Source: Flavobacterium sp. SM15
Lineage (GTDB): Bacteria; Bacteroidota; Bacteroidia; Flavobacteriales; Flavobacteriaceae
NCBI RefSeq assembly: GCF_022012335.1
Contig: NZ_JAKLTO010000001.1
Span: 1 to 64,000, forward strand
Direction: 5' to 3'
Length of the DNA: 64,000 nt
In this document: one piece after another, positions 25,463 to 35,012 of the stretch
How positions within the stretch are numbered: position 1 is the first letter of the stretch
Layout of the letters: each line of letters opens with the position of its first letter
Translations under genes and position numbers: made by a program
The notes under the pieces: generated by a model
Seen by the model: only the letters and a program-made list of their open reading frames with translations
What the model was told of the DNA's origin: nothing
The model's database searches: none

Positions 25463-26548
25463 TTATTTGTCCCGAATCACTTTTTCCTGATGGCTGATAC
25501 TTTCCTGATGGATCGCCTTGAAAAGTTTTAAGATAAACTCTTCGCTCAAGCCTTTTTGTTCCCCTTCGTCGATCATCTTTCCAAGAATTTCATGCCAGCG
25601 CTTACTCTGAAGCACCGCCACATTGCGTTCTTTTTTCAGCAAACCGATGCTGTCAGCAATTTTCATCCTTTTGGCTAAAATATGAATAAGCTTGCTGTCC
25701 AATTCGTCAATTTGCGCGCGCATACCCGACAACTTCTGGTTGTAATCGTCGGCATCATCGGTTTCTTTTCTAATTTTTAAATCGATAAAAATCTGCTTTA
25801 ACGCATCAGGTGTGACTTGTTGAGCTGCATCGCTCCATGCCTTATCCGGATTGCAATGCGTTTCTATCATTAAACCGTCGTAATTAAGATCCAAAGCTTG
25901 CTGAGACACTTCTAAAATCATGTCGCGCTTTCCGGTAATGTGTGACGGATCACAGATTAAAGGCAAATCTGGAAATTTACTCTGCAATTCTATCGCAATC
26001 TGCCATTCCGGTATGTTTCGGTATTTCGATTTTTCGTACGTAGAAAACCCTCGGTGAATCACTCCAAGTTTCTTAATTCCGGCATTGTACAAACGCTCCA
26101 ATCCGCCTAACCACAAAGACAAGTCTGGATTTACTGGGTTTTTAAGCAATACGATTTTATCCGTATTCTGTAAAGCATCAGCAATTTCCTGAACCGCGAA
26201 AGGGTTTACCGTGGTTCGGGCGCCAATCCAAAGTACATCCACATCGTTTGCAATTGCCAACTTTACGTGTTGGGCATTAGCCACCTCAACTCCAATGAGC
26301 AAGCCAGTTTCTTCTTTTACACGTTGCAACCACTTCAGACCGATTTCCCCAACGCCTTCAAATCCTCCGGGGCGGGTTCTCGGTTTCCAGATTCCGGCGC
26401 GAAAGATCGATACATCAGAATTTTTAAGCTGATGCGCAATTTCCAAAACCTGCTCTTCGGTTTCGGCACTGCACGGCCCTGCAATTACAAGCGGATGGGT
26501 CAACTCGAAAGCCTCCAACCAGTTACGCATTGATTTACTGTTTTCCAT
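25463..26548 (-). CDS. Bifunctional DAHP synthase / chorismate mutase
   Basis: First shikimate-pathway enzyme fused to chorismate mutase. 361 residues. The N-terminal part (about 10-260) is the KDOP-synthase-like DAHP synthase: LVIAGPCSAETEEQV near 20-34, GIWKPRTRPGGFEGVG near 51-66, CDPSHITGKRDM near 199-210. The C-terminal 265-350 is an AroQ-type chorismate mutase helix bundle (MRAQIDELDSKLIHILAKRM). Chorismate mutase supplies prephenate and can give feedback control by aromatic products. It heads the operon that ends in aroA. Upstream lie a Trp-rich leader ORF and an intrinsic terminator, so control by attenuation is likely. Confidence 0.93.
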   Translation of the reverse strand: MENSKSMRNWLEAFELTHPLVIAGPCSAETEEQVLEIAHQLKNSDVSIFRAGIWKPRTRPGGFEGVGEIGLKWLQRVKEETGLLIGVEVANAQHVKLAIANDVDVLWIGARTTVNPFAVQEIADALQNTDKIVLLKNPVNPDLSLWLGGLERLYNAGIKKLGVIHRGFSTYEKSKYRNIPEWQIAIELQSKFPDLPLICDPSHITGKRDMILEVSQQALDLNYDGLMIETHCNPDKAWSDAAQQVTPDALKQIFIDLKIRKETDDADDYNQKLSGMRAQIDELDSKLIHILAKRMKIADSIGLLKKERNVAVLQSKRWHEILGKMIDEGEQKGLSEEFILKLFKAIHQESISHQEKVIRDK

Positions 26549-26587
26549 AGTTCTGCAAAATTAGTTTTTTGCCGTTTAATTTTGAAC

Positions 26588-26617
26588 AAAAAAAATCCCG
26601 ATAAATTATCGGGATTG
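26588..26617 (-). terminator. Attenuator terminator upstream of DAHP synthase
   Basis: Minus strand AATCCCGAT-aattt-ATCGGGATT followed by TTTTTT, between the Trp-rich leader ORF and the DAHP synthase gene. Its first arm (CAATCCC, plus 26611-26617) can instead pair with GGGATTG inside the leader ORF (plus 26660-26666), an antiterminator. Confidence 0.8.
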
Positions 26618-26644
26618 TATATTCGTTTTTAATGACTTTCATCT

Positions 26645-26728
26645 TTAATTAACACATAGCAATCCCTGTTCGCTTTTCCAAGCAAACCAAAGAGTAGTGT
26701 TCCATGTATTTTGAGAAATAGATTTCAT
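26645..26728 (-). CDS. Trp-rich leader peptide of the aromatic operon
   Basis: A 27-codon ORF (ATG at 26726-26728, TAA at 26645-26647) too short for normal gene calling. Residues 9-17 read WNTTLWFAW: three Trp and one Phe in nine codons. The last third of the ORF contains GGGATTG (codons 21-23), which can pair with the first arm of the terminator that follows. This is the layout of ribosome-mediated attenuation: with little charged Trp-tRNA the ribosome stalls at the Trp codons and leaves the antiterminator free; with ample Trp it runs to the stop and covers it. A TACATTTG box ends 5 bp before the ATG, so the mRNA may be leaderless. Inference from sequence only. Confidence 0.75.
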   Translation of the reverse strand: MKSISQNTWNTTLWFAWKSEQGLLCVN

Positions 26729-26733
26729 CGGTA

Positions 26734-26741
26734 CAAATGTA
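26734..26741 (-). promoter_or_regulatory. Promoter -7 box of the aromatic operon leader
   Basis: Minus strand TACATTTG, a full match to TAnnTTTG; GTTT stands 19 bp upstream at the -33 position. The leader ATG follows after 5 nt. Confidence 0.6.
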
Positions 26742-26786
26742 AAAAATTAAGTTGCAGCTAAAACGCTTTTGAGCAATAATTTTCAC

Positions 26787-27710
26787 TTAAAGCTTTTTTA
26801 CTCTGCTCGGCGTATCAATACCTTTGATGATACTTTCAGAACTTATTGCAATAGCTTTGATGATTTCCGTCATGTTCTTCAAATCCAGAGTAGTCACTTC
26901 ATCGCTTAACTGATGGTAATTTTGTTCCGAATCCATTTTTGAGGTGGAAATGGTGTGTGCAGGAACCCCCAAAGCCGCCAAGGTTGCGTTATCAGAACGA
27001 TAAAACAGCTTTTGACTCGGATAAGGATCGGGCTGAAACATAAAAGTAGAGTTCTTTAAATTGTTTTGCAACAGCACACCAAAATCGGATTTTTCATATC
27101 CTGTTATGTAAGCAGAATTCTTCCCCCATTTGCTTTCAGTTCCTATCATTTCAATGTTAAACATTGCCACAACCTGATCCGGATTGATGCTTCTGGAGAA
27201 AAACCCAGAACCAAAACCACCCACTTCCTCTCCGGTAAAGGCAACAAAAATTAGCGTTCGTTCGTTTTGTCCCAAAGTTTTAAAATACTTTGCCAAGGCT
27301 ATTACCGCAGTAGTACCGGAAGCATCATCGTTGGCACCGTTGTATATTTTATCTTCTCCGAAATCTTTCATTCCCAAATGATCGTAATGTGCGGAGAAAA
27401 TCACGTATTCATTCGGCTTGGTCTTTCCGGGCAAAATCCCAATTACATTGTTGGCGCGTCTTCCTTTTACTCCAAACTCCTGACGGAAATTTTTTAAATC
27501 CTGATAAAACGCAAGCCCTGTTTTCTGAAATTCTTTTTCTATAAATGCCGATGCGGAATCAATTCCGGGAGTGAAAATTTCCCTTCCCTGCATTTTATCG
27601 GATGCCAATACGGTTTCAATGCGTTCCACATCCACAGCATCTATCAATCTGTTTTCCTGACTGAAAGCCAATGGTCCCAAAAACAAAAACAGCAAACCGA
27701 TTCTTTTCAT
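26787..27710 (-). CDS. M28-family zinc aminopeptidase, secreted
   Basis: 307 residues with a signal peptide (about 1-17, LAFSQ end). M28 metal-site motifs: SAHYDHLG near 107-114 (H, D), NGANDDASGTTAV near 124-136 (bridging Asp), FVAFTGEEVGGFGSGFF near 154-170 (catalytic Glu and metal Glu) and MIGTESKWG near 187-195. Expected to cleave N-terminal residues in the periplasm or outside. Monocistronic by position; gldA is divergent. Confidence 0.9.
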   Translation of the reverse strand: MKRIGLLFLFLGPLAFSQENRLIDAVDVERIETVLASDKMQGREIFTPGIDSASAFIEKEFQKTGLAFYQDLKNFRQEFGVKGRRANNVIGILPGKTKPNEYVIFSAHYDHLGMKDFGEDKIYNGANDDASGTTAVIALAKYFKTLGQNERTLIFVAFTGEEVGGFGSGFFSRSINPDQVVAMFNIEMIGTESKWGKNSAYITGYEKSDFGVLLQNNLKNSTFMFQPDPYPSQKLFYRSDNATLAALGVPAHTISTSKMDSEQNYHQLSDEVTTLDLKNMTEIIKAIAISSESIIKGIDTPSRVKKL

Positions 27711-27798
27711 ACTTGATATTTTTTCGCAAATTAAGATTTTTCTGTTAATGTAAAACTATATCCTTTCAGCCTAAAATTAATTAATTGATTTATTTTTT

Positions 27799-27806
27799 TA
27801 CTTTTG
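27799..27806 (+). promoter_or_regulatory. Candidate -7 box of gldA
   Basis: TACTTTTG fits TAnnTTTG, 16 bp upstream of the gldA ATG. No clear -33. Confidence 0.5.
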
Positions 27807-27822
27807 CTGTAAATCACGAATT

Positions 27823-28725
27823 ATGTCTATTGAAGTTCAGAATATTTCCAAAAATTACGGCGAGCAAAAAGCGCTGGATAAGGTTTCATTCTCTGTAAAA
27901 AAAGGAGAAATTGTTGGGTTTCTTGGTCCAAACGGTGCCGGAAAATCTACTTTAATGAAAATCCTGACCACTTACCTTACTTCGGATGAGGGCTCTGCTT
28001 CGGTAAACGGACACGATGTTTCTGCTTCACCTCTACTGGTTCAGAAATCAGTTGGGTATTTGCCCGAGCACAACCCTTTGTATCTGGATTTATATGTTCG
28101 TGAATATTTGGCCTTCAACGCAGAGGTGTACAAAACACCTAAAACAAGAATAGACGAAGTAATTGCCTTAACGGGTTTAACCCCTGAAAGTCACAAAAAA
28201 ATTGGCGAACTTTCCAAAGGATACCGTCAGCGTGTTGGACTCGCAACGGCATTATTACACAATCCGGAAGTATTGATTTTAGATGAGCCCACAACCGGTT
28301 TGGATCCGAATCAATTGGTAGAAATACGTGAGCTGATCAAAAACATTGGAAAAGACAAAACCGTTTTCCTTTCCACACACATTATGCAGGAAGTAGAAGC
28401 GATTTGTGACCGCGTGATCATTATCAATCAAGGGAAAATTGTTACCGATAAAAACCTTGAAAAACTGGTAACCGAAGTTGAAGAACAGATCATCGAAGTA
28501 GAATTTGATAAAGAAATTGCAGAAACGCTTTTGGCAAGCATTCCAAGGATCAGTTCGTATAAAAACCTTCAAAACAATATTTGGGAACTTACCTTCACCA
28601 CCAATGAAGACATGCGACCTGCCTTGTTTGATTTTGCACAGGCCAACAATTACAGAACGCTTCAGCTTACTTTAAAGAACAAAAACTTAGAGCAGATTTT
28701 CAGGGAAAAAACCAAAAAACAATAA
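27823..28725 (+). CDS. gldA: Gliding-motility ABC transporter ATPase GldA
   Basis: 300 residues. Walker A GPNGAGKST (35-43), signature LSKGYRQRVG (131-140) and Walker B LILDEPTTGLD (152-162) are intact. The whole protein reads like GldA of gliding Flavobacteria, the ATPase that works with GldF and GldG; in F. johnsoniae gldA is also separate from gldFG. Other ABC-2-type exporters share this pattern, so the name rests on overall likeness, not on neighbours. It converges with the head-GIN gene with a 2-bp gap and no visible terminator. Confidence 0.82.
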   Translation: MSIEVQNISKNYGEQKALDKVSFSVKKGEIVGFLGPNGAGKSTLMKILTTYLTSDEGSASVNGHDVSASPLLVQKSVGYLPEHNPLYLDLYVREYLAFNAEVYKTPKTRIDEVIALTGLTPESHKKIGELSKGYRQRVGLATALLHNPEVLILDEPTTGLDPNQLVEIRELIKNIGKDKTVFLSTHIMQEVEAICDRVIIINQGKIVTDKNLEKLVTEVEEQIIEVEFDKEIAETLLASIPRISSYKNLQNNIWELTFTTNEDMRPALFDFAQANNYRTLQLTLKNKNLEQIFREKTKKQ

Positions 28726-28727
28726 AT

Positions 28728-29468
28728 TTATTGGTAAATCAAGTGACCGGTATAATGCTGAATCACATTCACTACTGCAGGATAATTTAAAAGAATTACA
28801 TTTCCGTTGCTATAGATATCGCCTTCAATTTTATTGTTGGGTTTGAGAATAATATCGTTTGAACTGCGCTGAAAAATCTTCGCGTTTTCCACTTCCAATT
28901 CTTGTCCTTCAAAACGAGCTTCGCCCGAATAAAACGAAACATATAAATTTGTTGTCATTCCTTTTATTCTAAAAACTGAAGCATTATTATTTTCAATAAC
29001 TAAATTTTGAGAATTTACATCCAACACAAACAATCCCGAAGCGGTTTTCCCAAACAAACCTTGCTGAAGCGTTAAACCAGGAAAATTTAAAATACCATCC
29101 GATACTACATCGTATTGAGACTCCGAATAAATTTTGGTGATATCAGGTGCCGTTACAGTAATTCTCGCAGGCGTGGTGGTTCCTAAACTGCATTTCATAT
29201 TGTTTTTAAGCAACAAAACACCATCGGTTACCTCAGTGGTTACTTCCCCAATAATGTTTTCTCCGGTTTCAACCTTCACTTCCTGAACCGAACCTTGTTT
29301 AAGCACCAGATTGACTCCTTCCCCAACATTAATCTGATTGAAAAAAGAAAGTTCATCAATACGGGAAATGGTCGTACCCGGTTCACGGTAGCAATCCGGA
29401 ACCAAATCCGAAGTACAGGAAATCAGCATCAAACCAGCTGCACAATAAAAAAATAGTTTTCTTATCAT
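28728..29468 (-). CDS. Head-GIN (DUF2807) lipoprotein
   Basis: 246 residues. Lipoprotein signal ending LISC (Cys18). The mature part is beta-rich with the DUF2807 pattern of repeated short strands: INVGEGVNLVLKQG near 46-59, KIYSESQYDVVSDG near 111-124, NASVFRIKGMTTNLYVSFYSGEARF near 160-184 (core LYVSFYSGEA). The family is thought to form a parallel beta-helix; function unknown. Its start overlaps the stop of the PagL-like gene by 4 bp, so the two are co-translated. Confidence 0.8.
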   Translation of the reverse strand: MIRKLFFYCAAGLMLISCTSDLVPDCYREPGTTISRIDELSFFNQINVGEGVNLVLKQGSVQEVKVETGENIIGEVTTEVTDGVLLLKNNMKCSLGTTTPARITVTAPDITKIYSESQYDVVSDGILNFPGLTLQQGLFGKTASGLFVLDVNSQNLVIENNNASVFRIKGMTTNLYVSFYSGEARFEGQELEVENAKIFQRSSNDIILKPNNKIEGDIYSNGNVILLNYPAVVNVIQHYTGHLIYQ

Positions 29469-30556
29469 AATCGAATTCCTAAACCAAATTCTAAGGCTTC
29501 GGCACTGGCCATATGGGTTTTTAAACTTAATCCTGCCGAAACGTTTTTCGTAATATAATATTTTGCACCCAAACGCTGATAAACCGCTCCGAACTTTTTA
29601 GCCGGGTCATAAACATAGCATCCAATTTGTGTATCTACCGCTAATTTATTGATAAATAATTCATGACCAACTAAAACACCTATTCTGCGGTAATCTATAG
29701 ACTCGCTGTACTTCATCTCGGGATAGGCAACATGTTGAAAATGGATGTATTCCTTCATGTACTTCATCCAGAAAACATCGGCTCCAAACTGAAACGCACT
29801 TTTCTGATTGATTCTTTTATCCGCATAAATTGAAGCTACATAAAACGGATACTGCCCACTGTTTATGATATCACTTTCGTTTATCCCGCTGCGAAACACA
29901 AAATTATAGCGAATCGGCTCCGTAAATTTTTCTTTTTCATGAAACTGATAGTGGGGCATTTTTTCGGCATTTAGCGTATAATTTACCCCAAAATTAAATG
30001 TAACAGTATTGGTACTGGTATTTGGAGAACGAAGATTCGCATTGGAATGATGCACGAAATTCACTCCGGTTTGAACTCCGAAACCTTTCCAAATGTTTGG
30101 TTTGTGGTAGTTTAGCATGAAGTAAGTACTGGGCATGTACCGGGCACCATAAGCCAAATTTCTGTAATTGGTTTCCCGATCGTATGGATTGGTATTGTAG
30201 GCAATTCCCTGACCTACACGCAACTGCAGCCTCCTTTTAAGGAAATAAAAATTAAAATGCGCATACAAACTGTACAAATCCCCTAATACTTCATTTTTAT
30301 TGTTCTGGCATTGGAATGATAAGCCATAATCCGGATAATTGTACCAGGACTCCCATTTTTTTAGGCCAAAGGTTTTTCGGTTAAAACTCAAAATCATTCC
30401 TTCGGGATGCCCTTTAATCAGATGCAGGATATTGTTATTGTGAGGTAAAATACTTCCGTAGAAATAATTAGCATCAATTGTATAGGATTTAGCTTCCTTG
30501 TTTTGAGCAAGCAATCCAAAAGATACTAAAATAAAAAGACAGGTTAGAAAACGCAT
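29465..30556 (-). CDS. PagL-like acyloxyacyl hydrolase, outer membrane
   Basis: 363 residues from the ATG at 30556 (signal MRFLTCLFILVSFGLLAQ); a TTG-initiated extension to 30577 would run into a TATATTTG box. The protein is a predicted beta-barrel with many aromatic strand ends. The FVHHSNANLRSP segment (about 174-185) resembles the catalytic His-Ser region of lipid A 3-O-deacylase PagL, and the plan fits the acyloxyacyl hydrolase family of Bacteroidota. Such enzymes trim acyl chains of lipid A and so change LPS signalling. The catalytic Glu cannot be placed with certainty by eye. Confidence 0.7.
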   Translation of the reverse strand: MRFLTCLFILVSFGLLAQNKEAKSYTIDANYFYGSILPHNNNILHLIKGHPEGMILSFNRKTFGLKKWESWYNYPDYGLSFQCQNNKNEVLGDLYSLYAHFNFYFLKRRLQLRVGQGIAYNTNPYDRETNYRNLAYGARYMPSTYFMLNYHKPNIWKGFGVQTGVNFVHHSNANLRSPNTSTNTVTFNFGVNYTLNAEKMPHYQFHEKEKFTEPIRYNFVFRSGINESDIINSGQYPFYVASIYADKRINQKSAFQFGADVFWMKYMKEYIHFQHVAYPEMKYSESIDYRRIGVLVGHELFINKLAVDTQIGCYVYDPAKKFGAVYQRLGAKYYITKNVSAGLSLKTHMASAEALEFGLGIRL

Positions 30557-30574
30557 CGGGTTTTGAAAATCAAG

Positions 30575-30582
30575 CAAATATA
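30575..30582 (-). promoter_or_regulatory. Candidate -7 box of the PagL-like/head-GIN operon
   Basis: Minus strand TATATTTG, 18 bp upstream of the ATG at 30556. Confidence 0.5.
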
Positions 30583-30701
30583 GAAGAATATTTTATTTGA
30601 AATCCGATTTGTAAACTACTTTCGAAATCAATGTGTACAACCAATAAAAAAATCCGACTTCAAACAAGAAATCAGGTCTACTCTTTTCAGTCAGGACTTC
30701 A

Positions 30702-31133
30702 CTAATCCAGATCGGCGTACTTTTTTCTTTCTGAAAAATTTGTTTTCAAAAGATAGGTTCTACGCAATTCGTTATAATCACTTTCAAGCAACACTACGGC
30801 ATTGCTCAAAAATTCTTTTTTCAGAACTTTATTCTGTTCAATATCGGTTAAGGTTGCTCCATAGTTTCGAACAGCTACTTTTAGAAATTTAACAGCCTGT
30901 CGTTCATTACCTTGCTTAAGAAAACAATCTGCTATTTCGAAACAAAGGCTTTGAGCCACTTCCGAATCATCTTCTTTGGTTTTTAAAGCTTTCAAGAAAT
31001 ACCTTACCGCCTCCTGATAATTCGCCTCTTTTTTAAATTTCAAGGCAGCATCGTAATTCGCATTAAAGTCGTTAGCAAAAATTTGCAATGAGGAGAAAAT
31101 CAACAAAAAAGTCGTTAGTAGTATCTTTTTCAT
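30702..31133 (-). CDS. Small TPR-repeat secreted protein
   Basis: 143 residues from the ATG at 31133 (MKKILLTTFLLIFSSLQIFA signal); a frame to 31157 gives a poorer N-terminus. The mature part has about two TPR-like repeats: YDAALKFKKEANYQEAVRYF near 27-46 and CFEIADCFLKQGNERQAVKFLKVAV near 62-86. The C-terminus is charged. No specific partner is known; it stands alone between metF and the PagL-like gene. Confidence 0.7.
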   Translation of the reverse strand: MKKILLTTFLLIFSSLQIFANDFNANYDAALKFKKEANYQEAVRYFLKALKTKEDDSEVAQSLCFEIADCFLKQGNERQAVKFLKVAVRNYGATLTDIEQNKVLKKEFLSNAVVLLESDYNELRRTYLLKTNFSERKKYADLD

Positions 31134-31260
31134 AATAGCAGTGTTTGGGGTTAACAACTAATAATCTCCTATAAATATACTAATATTATTTACACATCAA
31201 ACATAATTAAGTTAAATTATCACTTAAATCATAAAGCAATATTTGAATTGTTAAAAATAT

Positions 31261-31290
31261 AAAAACCCGAAAGCAGGGCCTCGGGTTTTA
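31261..31290 (-). terminator. Intrinsic terminator of the metH-metF operon
   Basis: AAAACCCGA/TCGGGTTTT arms around a 10-nt loop, downstream of metF. Confidence 0.8.
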
Positions 31291-31327
31291 ATTGTGGTTT
31301 AGGTTAAGCAAAATGGTGGTTTATATT

Positions 31328-32284
31328 TTAAAATACTGCCGAAGCAATCTGTCGTATGTTTTCTGATTTCCCCATCGAATAATAATGCAATACCGGAATT
31401 CCCGCTCTTTGCAATTCTTTACTCTGTTCAATACACCATTCAATACCGATTTGCGAAACCACTTCATTGTCTTTAGCTTTAACAACTTCCATGATTAAGT
31501 CGTCCGGTAAATCTACTTTGAAACGATGTGGAATTAGATTCAGCTGTTTTTTGGTAGAAATCGGTTTCAGCCCAGGAATGATAGGCACTGTAATACCCGA
31601 TGCACGGCATTTATCCACAAACTCAAAGAATTTTTTATTGTCGAAAAACATTTGCGTGATGATATAATCTGCTCCGTTATTGATTTTCTGTTTTAAGAAA
31701 TGAATATCGCTGTCCAAACTTGGCGCTTCCATGTGTTTTTCCGGATAGCCCGCCACACCAATACAGAAATTGGTTTTGTTGGTGTTCTGCAAATCGGCAT
31801 CCAAATAAATTCCGTTGTTCAGATTATTGATTTGCGTAACAAGTTCCGAAGCGTAGGAATGACCTTCCTTTTCAGGCTTGAAATAAATTTCACTTTTTAC
31901 CGCGTCGCCTCGTAAGGCCACTACGTTATCAATCCCAAGGAAATCCATATCAATTAAAAAATTCTCGGTATCTTCTTTGGTAAAACCGCCACACAGAATA
32001 TGCGGAATGGCATCCACCTGATATTTATTCTGAATCGCCGAACAGATTCCCACCGTTCCCGGACGTTTCTTTACAACTTTTTTCTCGAGCAAACCGCTTG
32101 GCAATTCTTTGAATTCATACTCCTCACGATGATAGGTCACATCAATAAACGGCGGTTTGAATTCCATTAACGGTTCGATGTTGTCAAAAATGCATTTAAT
32201 GTTCTGTCCTTTTAACGGCGGAAGAATCTCAAAAGAGAATAATGATTTTCCGTTGGCTTTTTCTATATGTTGCGTTACTTTCAT
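31328..32284 (-). CDS. metF: 5,10-methylenetetrahydrofolate reductase
   Basis: FAD enzyme that makes 5-methyl-THF, the methyl donor for MetH. 318 residues. Seen: FSFEILPPLKG near 16-26 (with the catalytic Glu), VTYHREEYE near 49-57, DNVVALRGD near 118-126, VAGYPEKH near 177-184 and FDNKKFFEFVDKCR near 215-228. It follows the two metH genes on the same strand (49-bp gap carrying short AATTATGA-type repeats), so it is under the SAM-I riboswitch at 36198-36333. Confidence 0.93.
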   Translation of the reverse strand: MKVTQHIEKANGKSLFSFEILPPLKGQNIKCIFDNIEPLMEFKPPFIDVTYHREEYEFKELPSGLLEKKVVKKRPGTVGICSAIQNKYQVDAIPHILCGGFTKEDTENFLIDMDFLGIDNVVALRGDAVKSEIYFKPEKEGHSYASELVTQINNLNNGIYLDADLQNTNKTNFCIGVAGYPEKHMEAPSLDSDIHFLKQKINNGADYIITQMFFDNKKFFEFVDKCRASGITVPIIPGLKPISTKKQLNLIPHRFKVDLPDDLIMEVVKAKDNEVVSQIGIEWCIEQSKELQRAGIPVLHYYSMGKSENIRQIASAVF

Positions 32285-32333
32285 TTTTAATTATGAATTA
32301 TAAATTATGAGTGATGAATTAATCCTGAAAGCG

Positions 32334-35012
32334 CTAATCTGCTATATTCGGATTTAACCATTTCTCGGCATATTCATAGGTACAATTTCTTCTTTGGGCG
32401 TAATCGCGTACCTGATCTCCTTTTATTTTTCCGAGGCCGAAATACTTGCTGTCCGGATGTCCGAAATAATAACCTGATACTGAAGAAGCGGGCCACATCG
32501 CCATACTTTCAGTAAGTTTTACGCCGATTTTTTCCTCTACATTCAGAAGATTCCAGATGGTTGGTTTTTCCAAATGATCAGGACAGGCCGGATAACCGGG
32601 CGCAGGACGTATTCCTTTATATTCTTCTTTGATTAATTCTTCATTGGACAAATGTTCTTCCGAAGCATAACCCCAAATTTCCTTACGGATTTTCTCGTGC
32701 AGGTATTCCGCAAACGCTTCCGCAAAACGATCGCCCAAGGCTTTTACCATGATGGAGCTGTAATCATCGTTAGCTTCTTCAAAGGCTTTTGCTTTTTCAT
32801 CCACTCCGAAACCAGTCGTTACACAGAAAGCACCCATATAATCCTGTTTTTGACTTTCCTTCGGCGCAATGAAATCGGCTAGAGCAATATTTGGAGCTCC
32901 AACCGTTTTTTGCGATTGCTGACGAAGCGTTAAGAAGGTTTCCAATACGTTTCCGTTTTCACCGTACAATTCGATATCGTCGTCCTTTACCTGATTCGCC
33001 GGAAAAATTCCGTAGATCCCTTTGGCCTCCAACCAGTTTTCCTTCAATAATTGCTTTAACATTCTTTGTGCATCGTCGAACAAAATAGTCGCTTGTTCCC
33101 CTACCACATTATCCGTTAAAATGGCAGGATATTTTCCGAAAAGTTGCCATGATTGAAAAAATGGTGTCCAGTCAATATATGGCACTAACTCTTCCAACTT
33201 CACTTCAATGGTTTTTACTCCGATAAAATTTGGCGTTTTGGCTTCGAAGTTTTCCCAATCCAATTGCAGTTTATTGGCTCTTGCTTTTTCAATCGTATGG
33301 TAACTCTTATCGCGCTGACGGTTTAAAAACGTTTCACGAAACGCTTCGTATTCTGCTCTTATCGTACTCGCGTAAATTTTTCGGTCTTTATTCAGCAGGT
33401 TTCCTGCTACGGTTACCGCTCGTGAAGCATCATTCACGTGAACTACAGTCGACTGATATTCTGGTGCAATTTTAACGGCTGTGTGTGCTCGCGAAGTCGT
33501 GGCCCCACCAATCATGATTGGAATTTTAATGTCACGTTTGTCCATTTCTTTGGCCAAATACACCATTTCATCCAACGACGGCGTAATCAATCCACTTAAA
33601 CCAATAATATCTACGTTTTCGGCAATAGCGGTTTCGATAATTTTCTCCGGCGGCACCATTACTCCTAAGTCAATAATTTCGAAATTGTTACAAGCCAATA
33701 CTACCGATACAATATTTTTACCGATGTCGTGTACATCGCCTTTTACGGTTGCCATCAATACTTTTCCTGCTGAAGATGTAGCGCCGTCCTTTTCGGCTTC
33801 GATATAGGGAAGAAGATACGCTACGGCTTTTTTCATCACACGCGCTGATTTTACTACCTGTGGCAGGAACATTTTTCCGCTTCCGAACAAATCCCCTACC
33901 ACGTTCATACCGGCCATCAGATTGATTTCGATGACTTCGATGGGTCTTGCAGCGGATTGTCTTGCTTCTTCAACATCAATTTCAATAAATTCGTCAATTC
34001 CTTTTACCAAAGCATGAGTGATTCTGTCCTGTAGCGAACCGCTTCGCCATTCCTGAACGGCTTTTTCATGGGCCTTAACATCACCTTTAAAGCTTTCTGC
34101 TAAATCCAGCAACCTTTCAGTGGCATCATCTCTTCTATCTAGTAAAACGTCTTCTACATATTCTAATAAGGTAGGATCAATTTCATCGTACACTTCCAAC
34201 ATTTCCGGGTTCACGATTCCCATAGTCATCCCGTGTTTTATGGCATGATATAAGAACGCCGAGTGCATTGCTTCACGCACTTTGTCATTCCCACGGAACG
34301 AAAACGACACATTACTTACCCCGCCCGAAATATTCGCATACGGCAAGTTTTCACGAATCCATTTGGTAGCTAAGAAAAAGTCCAGCGCATTGCGGCGGTG
34401 TTCTTCCATACCGGTTGCTACCGGGAAAATATTCGGATCAAAGATGATGTCTTCCGCAGGGAAGTTGATTTCGTTGACTAAGATATCGTACGAACGTTTA
34501 CAGATTTCGATGCGACGCTCGTAAGTATCCGCCTGACCGACCTCATCAAAGGCCATCACAATAACTGCGGCTCCATAGCGTTTTACCAATTTTGCATGAT
34601 GTAAAAAGGCTTCTTTCCCTTCTTTTAAACTGATGGAATTCACCACACATTTCCCCTGCGCTACTTTCAATCCCGCTTCGATGATTTCCCACTTGGAACT
34701 GTCGACCATTACGGGAACTCGGGAAATATCAGGCTCGGAAGCAATCAGGTTTAGGAATTTAGTCATCGCATACACGCCGTCCAGCATTCCTTCATCCATG
34801 TTGATGTCGATAATCTGCGCACCACCCTCTACTTGGGCACGGGCAATATCGAGCGCTTCCTCGTATTTTTCCTCCTTAATTAAACGCAGGAATTTTCGCG
34901 AACCGGTTACGTTGGTACGTTCCCCTACATTCACGAAATTGGTCTCGGGCGTAACGATTAGCGGTTCTAATCCCGAAAGTTTTAAATATTTATTACAGAC
35001 TCCTTCACTCAT
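32334..35012 (-). CDS. metH: Methionine synthase, folate/B12/activation part
   Basis: C-terminal three modules of cobalamin-dependent methionine synthase: methyl-THF (pterin-binding) domain about 20-290, B12-binding cap and Rossmann domain about 320-540 with the cobalt-ligand motif DVHDIG (426-431, His428), and the SAM-binding reactivation domain about 560-885 ([12 protein letters not shown] near 824-835). 892 residues. The homocysteine-binding module is encoded by the preceding gene, whose TAA overlaps this ATG by one base (TAATG). Together they equal one full MetH of about 1220 residues. The split is clean and, from memory, common in Flavobacteria. Confidence 0.93.
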   Translation of the reverse strand: MSEGVCNKYLKLSGLEPLIVTPETNFVNVGERTNVTGSRKFLRLIKEEKYEEALDIARAQVEGGAQIIDINMDEGMLDGVYAMTKFLNLIASEPDISRVPVMVDSSKWEIIEAGLKVAQGKCVVNSISLKEGKEAFLHHAKLVKRYGAAVIVMAFDEVGQADTYERRIEICKRSYDILVNEINFPAEDIIFDPNIFPVATGMEEHRRNALDFFLATKWIRENLPYANISGGVSNVSFSFRGNDKVREAMHSAFLYHAIKHGMTMGIVNPEMLEVYDEIDPTLLEYVEDVLLDRRDDATERLLDLAESFKGDVKAHEKAVQEWRSGSLQDRITHALVKGIDEFIEIDVEEARQSAARPIEVIEINLMAGMNVVGDLFGSGKMFLPQVVKSARVMKKAVAYLLPYIEAEKDGATSSAGKVLMATVKGDVHDIGKNIVSVVLACNNFEIIDLGVMVPPEKIIETAIAENVDIIGLSGLITPSLDEMVYLAKEMDKRDIKIPIMIGGATTSRAHTAVKIAPEYQSTVVHVNDASRAVTVAGNLLNKDRKIYASTIRAEYEAFRETFLNRQRDKSYHTIEKARANKLQLDWENFEAKTPNFIGVKTIEVKLEELVPYIDWTPFFQSWQLFGKYPAILTDNVVGEQATILFDDAQRMLKQLLKENWLEAKGIYGIFPANQVKDDDIELYGENGNVLETFLTLRQQSQKTVGAPNIALADFIAPKESQKQDYMGAFCVTTGFGVDEKAKAFEEANDDYSSIMVKALGDRFAEAFAEYLHEKIRKEIWGYASEEHLSNEELIKEEYKGIRPAPGYPACPDHLEKPTIWNLLNVEEKIGVKLTESMAMWPASSVSGYYFGHPDSKYFGLGKIKGDQVRDYAQRRNCTYEYAEKWLNPNIAD

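Noticed and set aside
26650..26706. Alternative 18-codon ORF (MEHYSLVCL...) in another frame within the aromatic leader
   Set aside because: Only one Tyr codon; the overlapping 27-codon frame has three Trp and one Phe and starts right after the promoter box.
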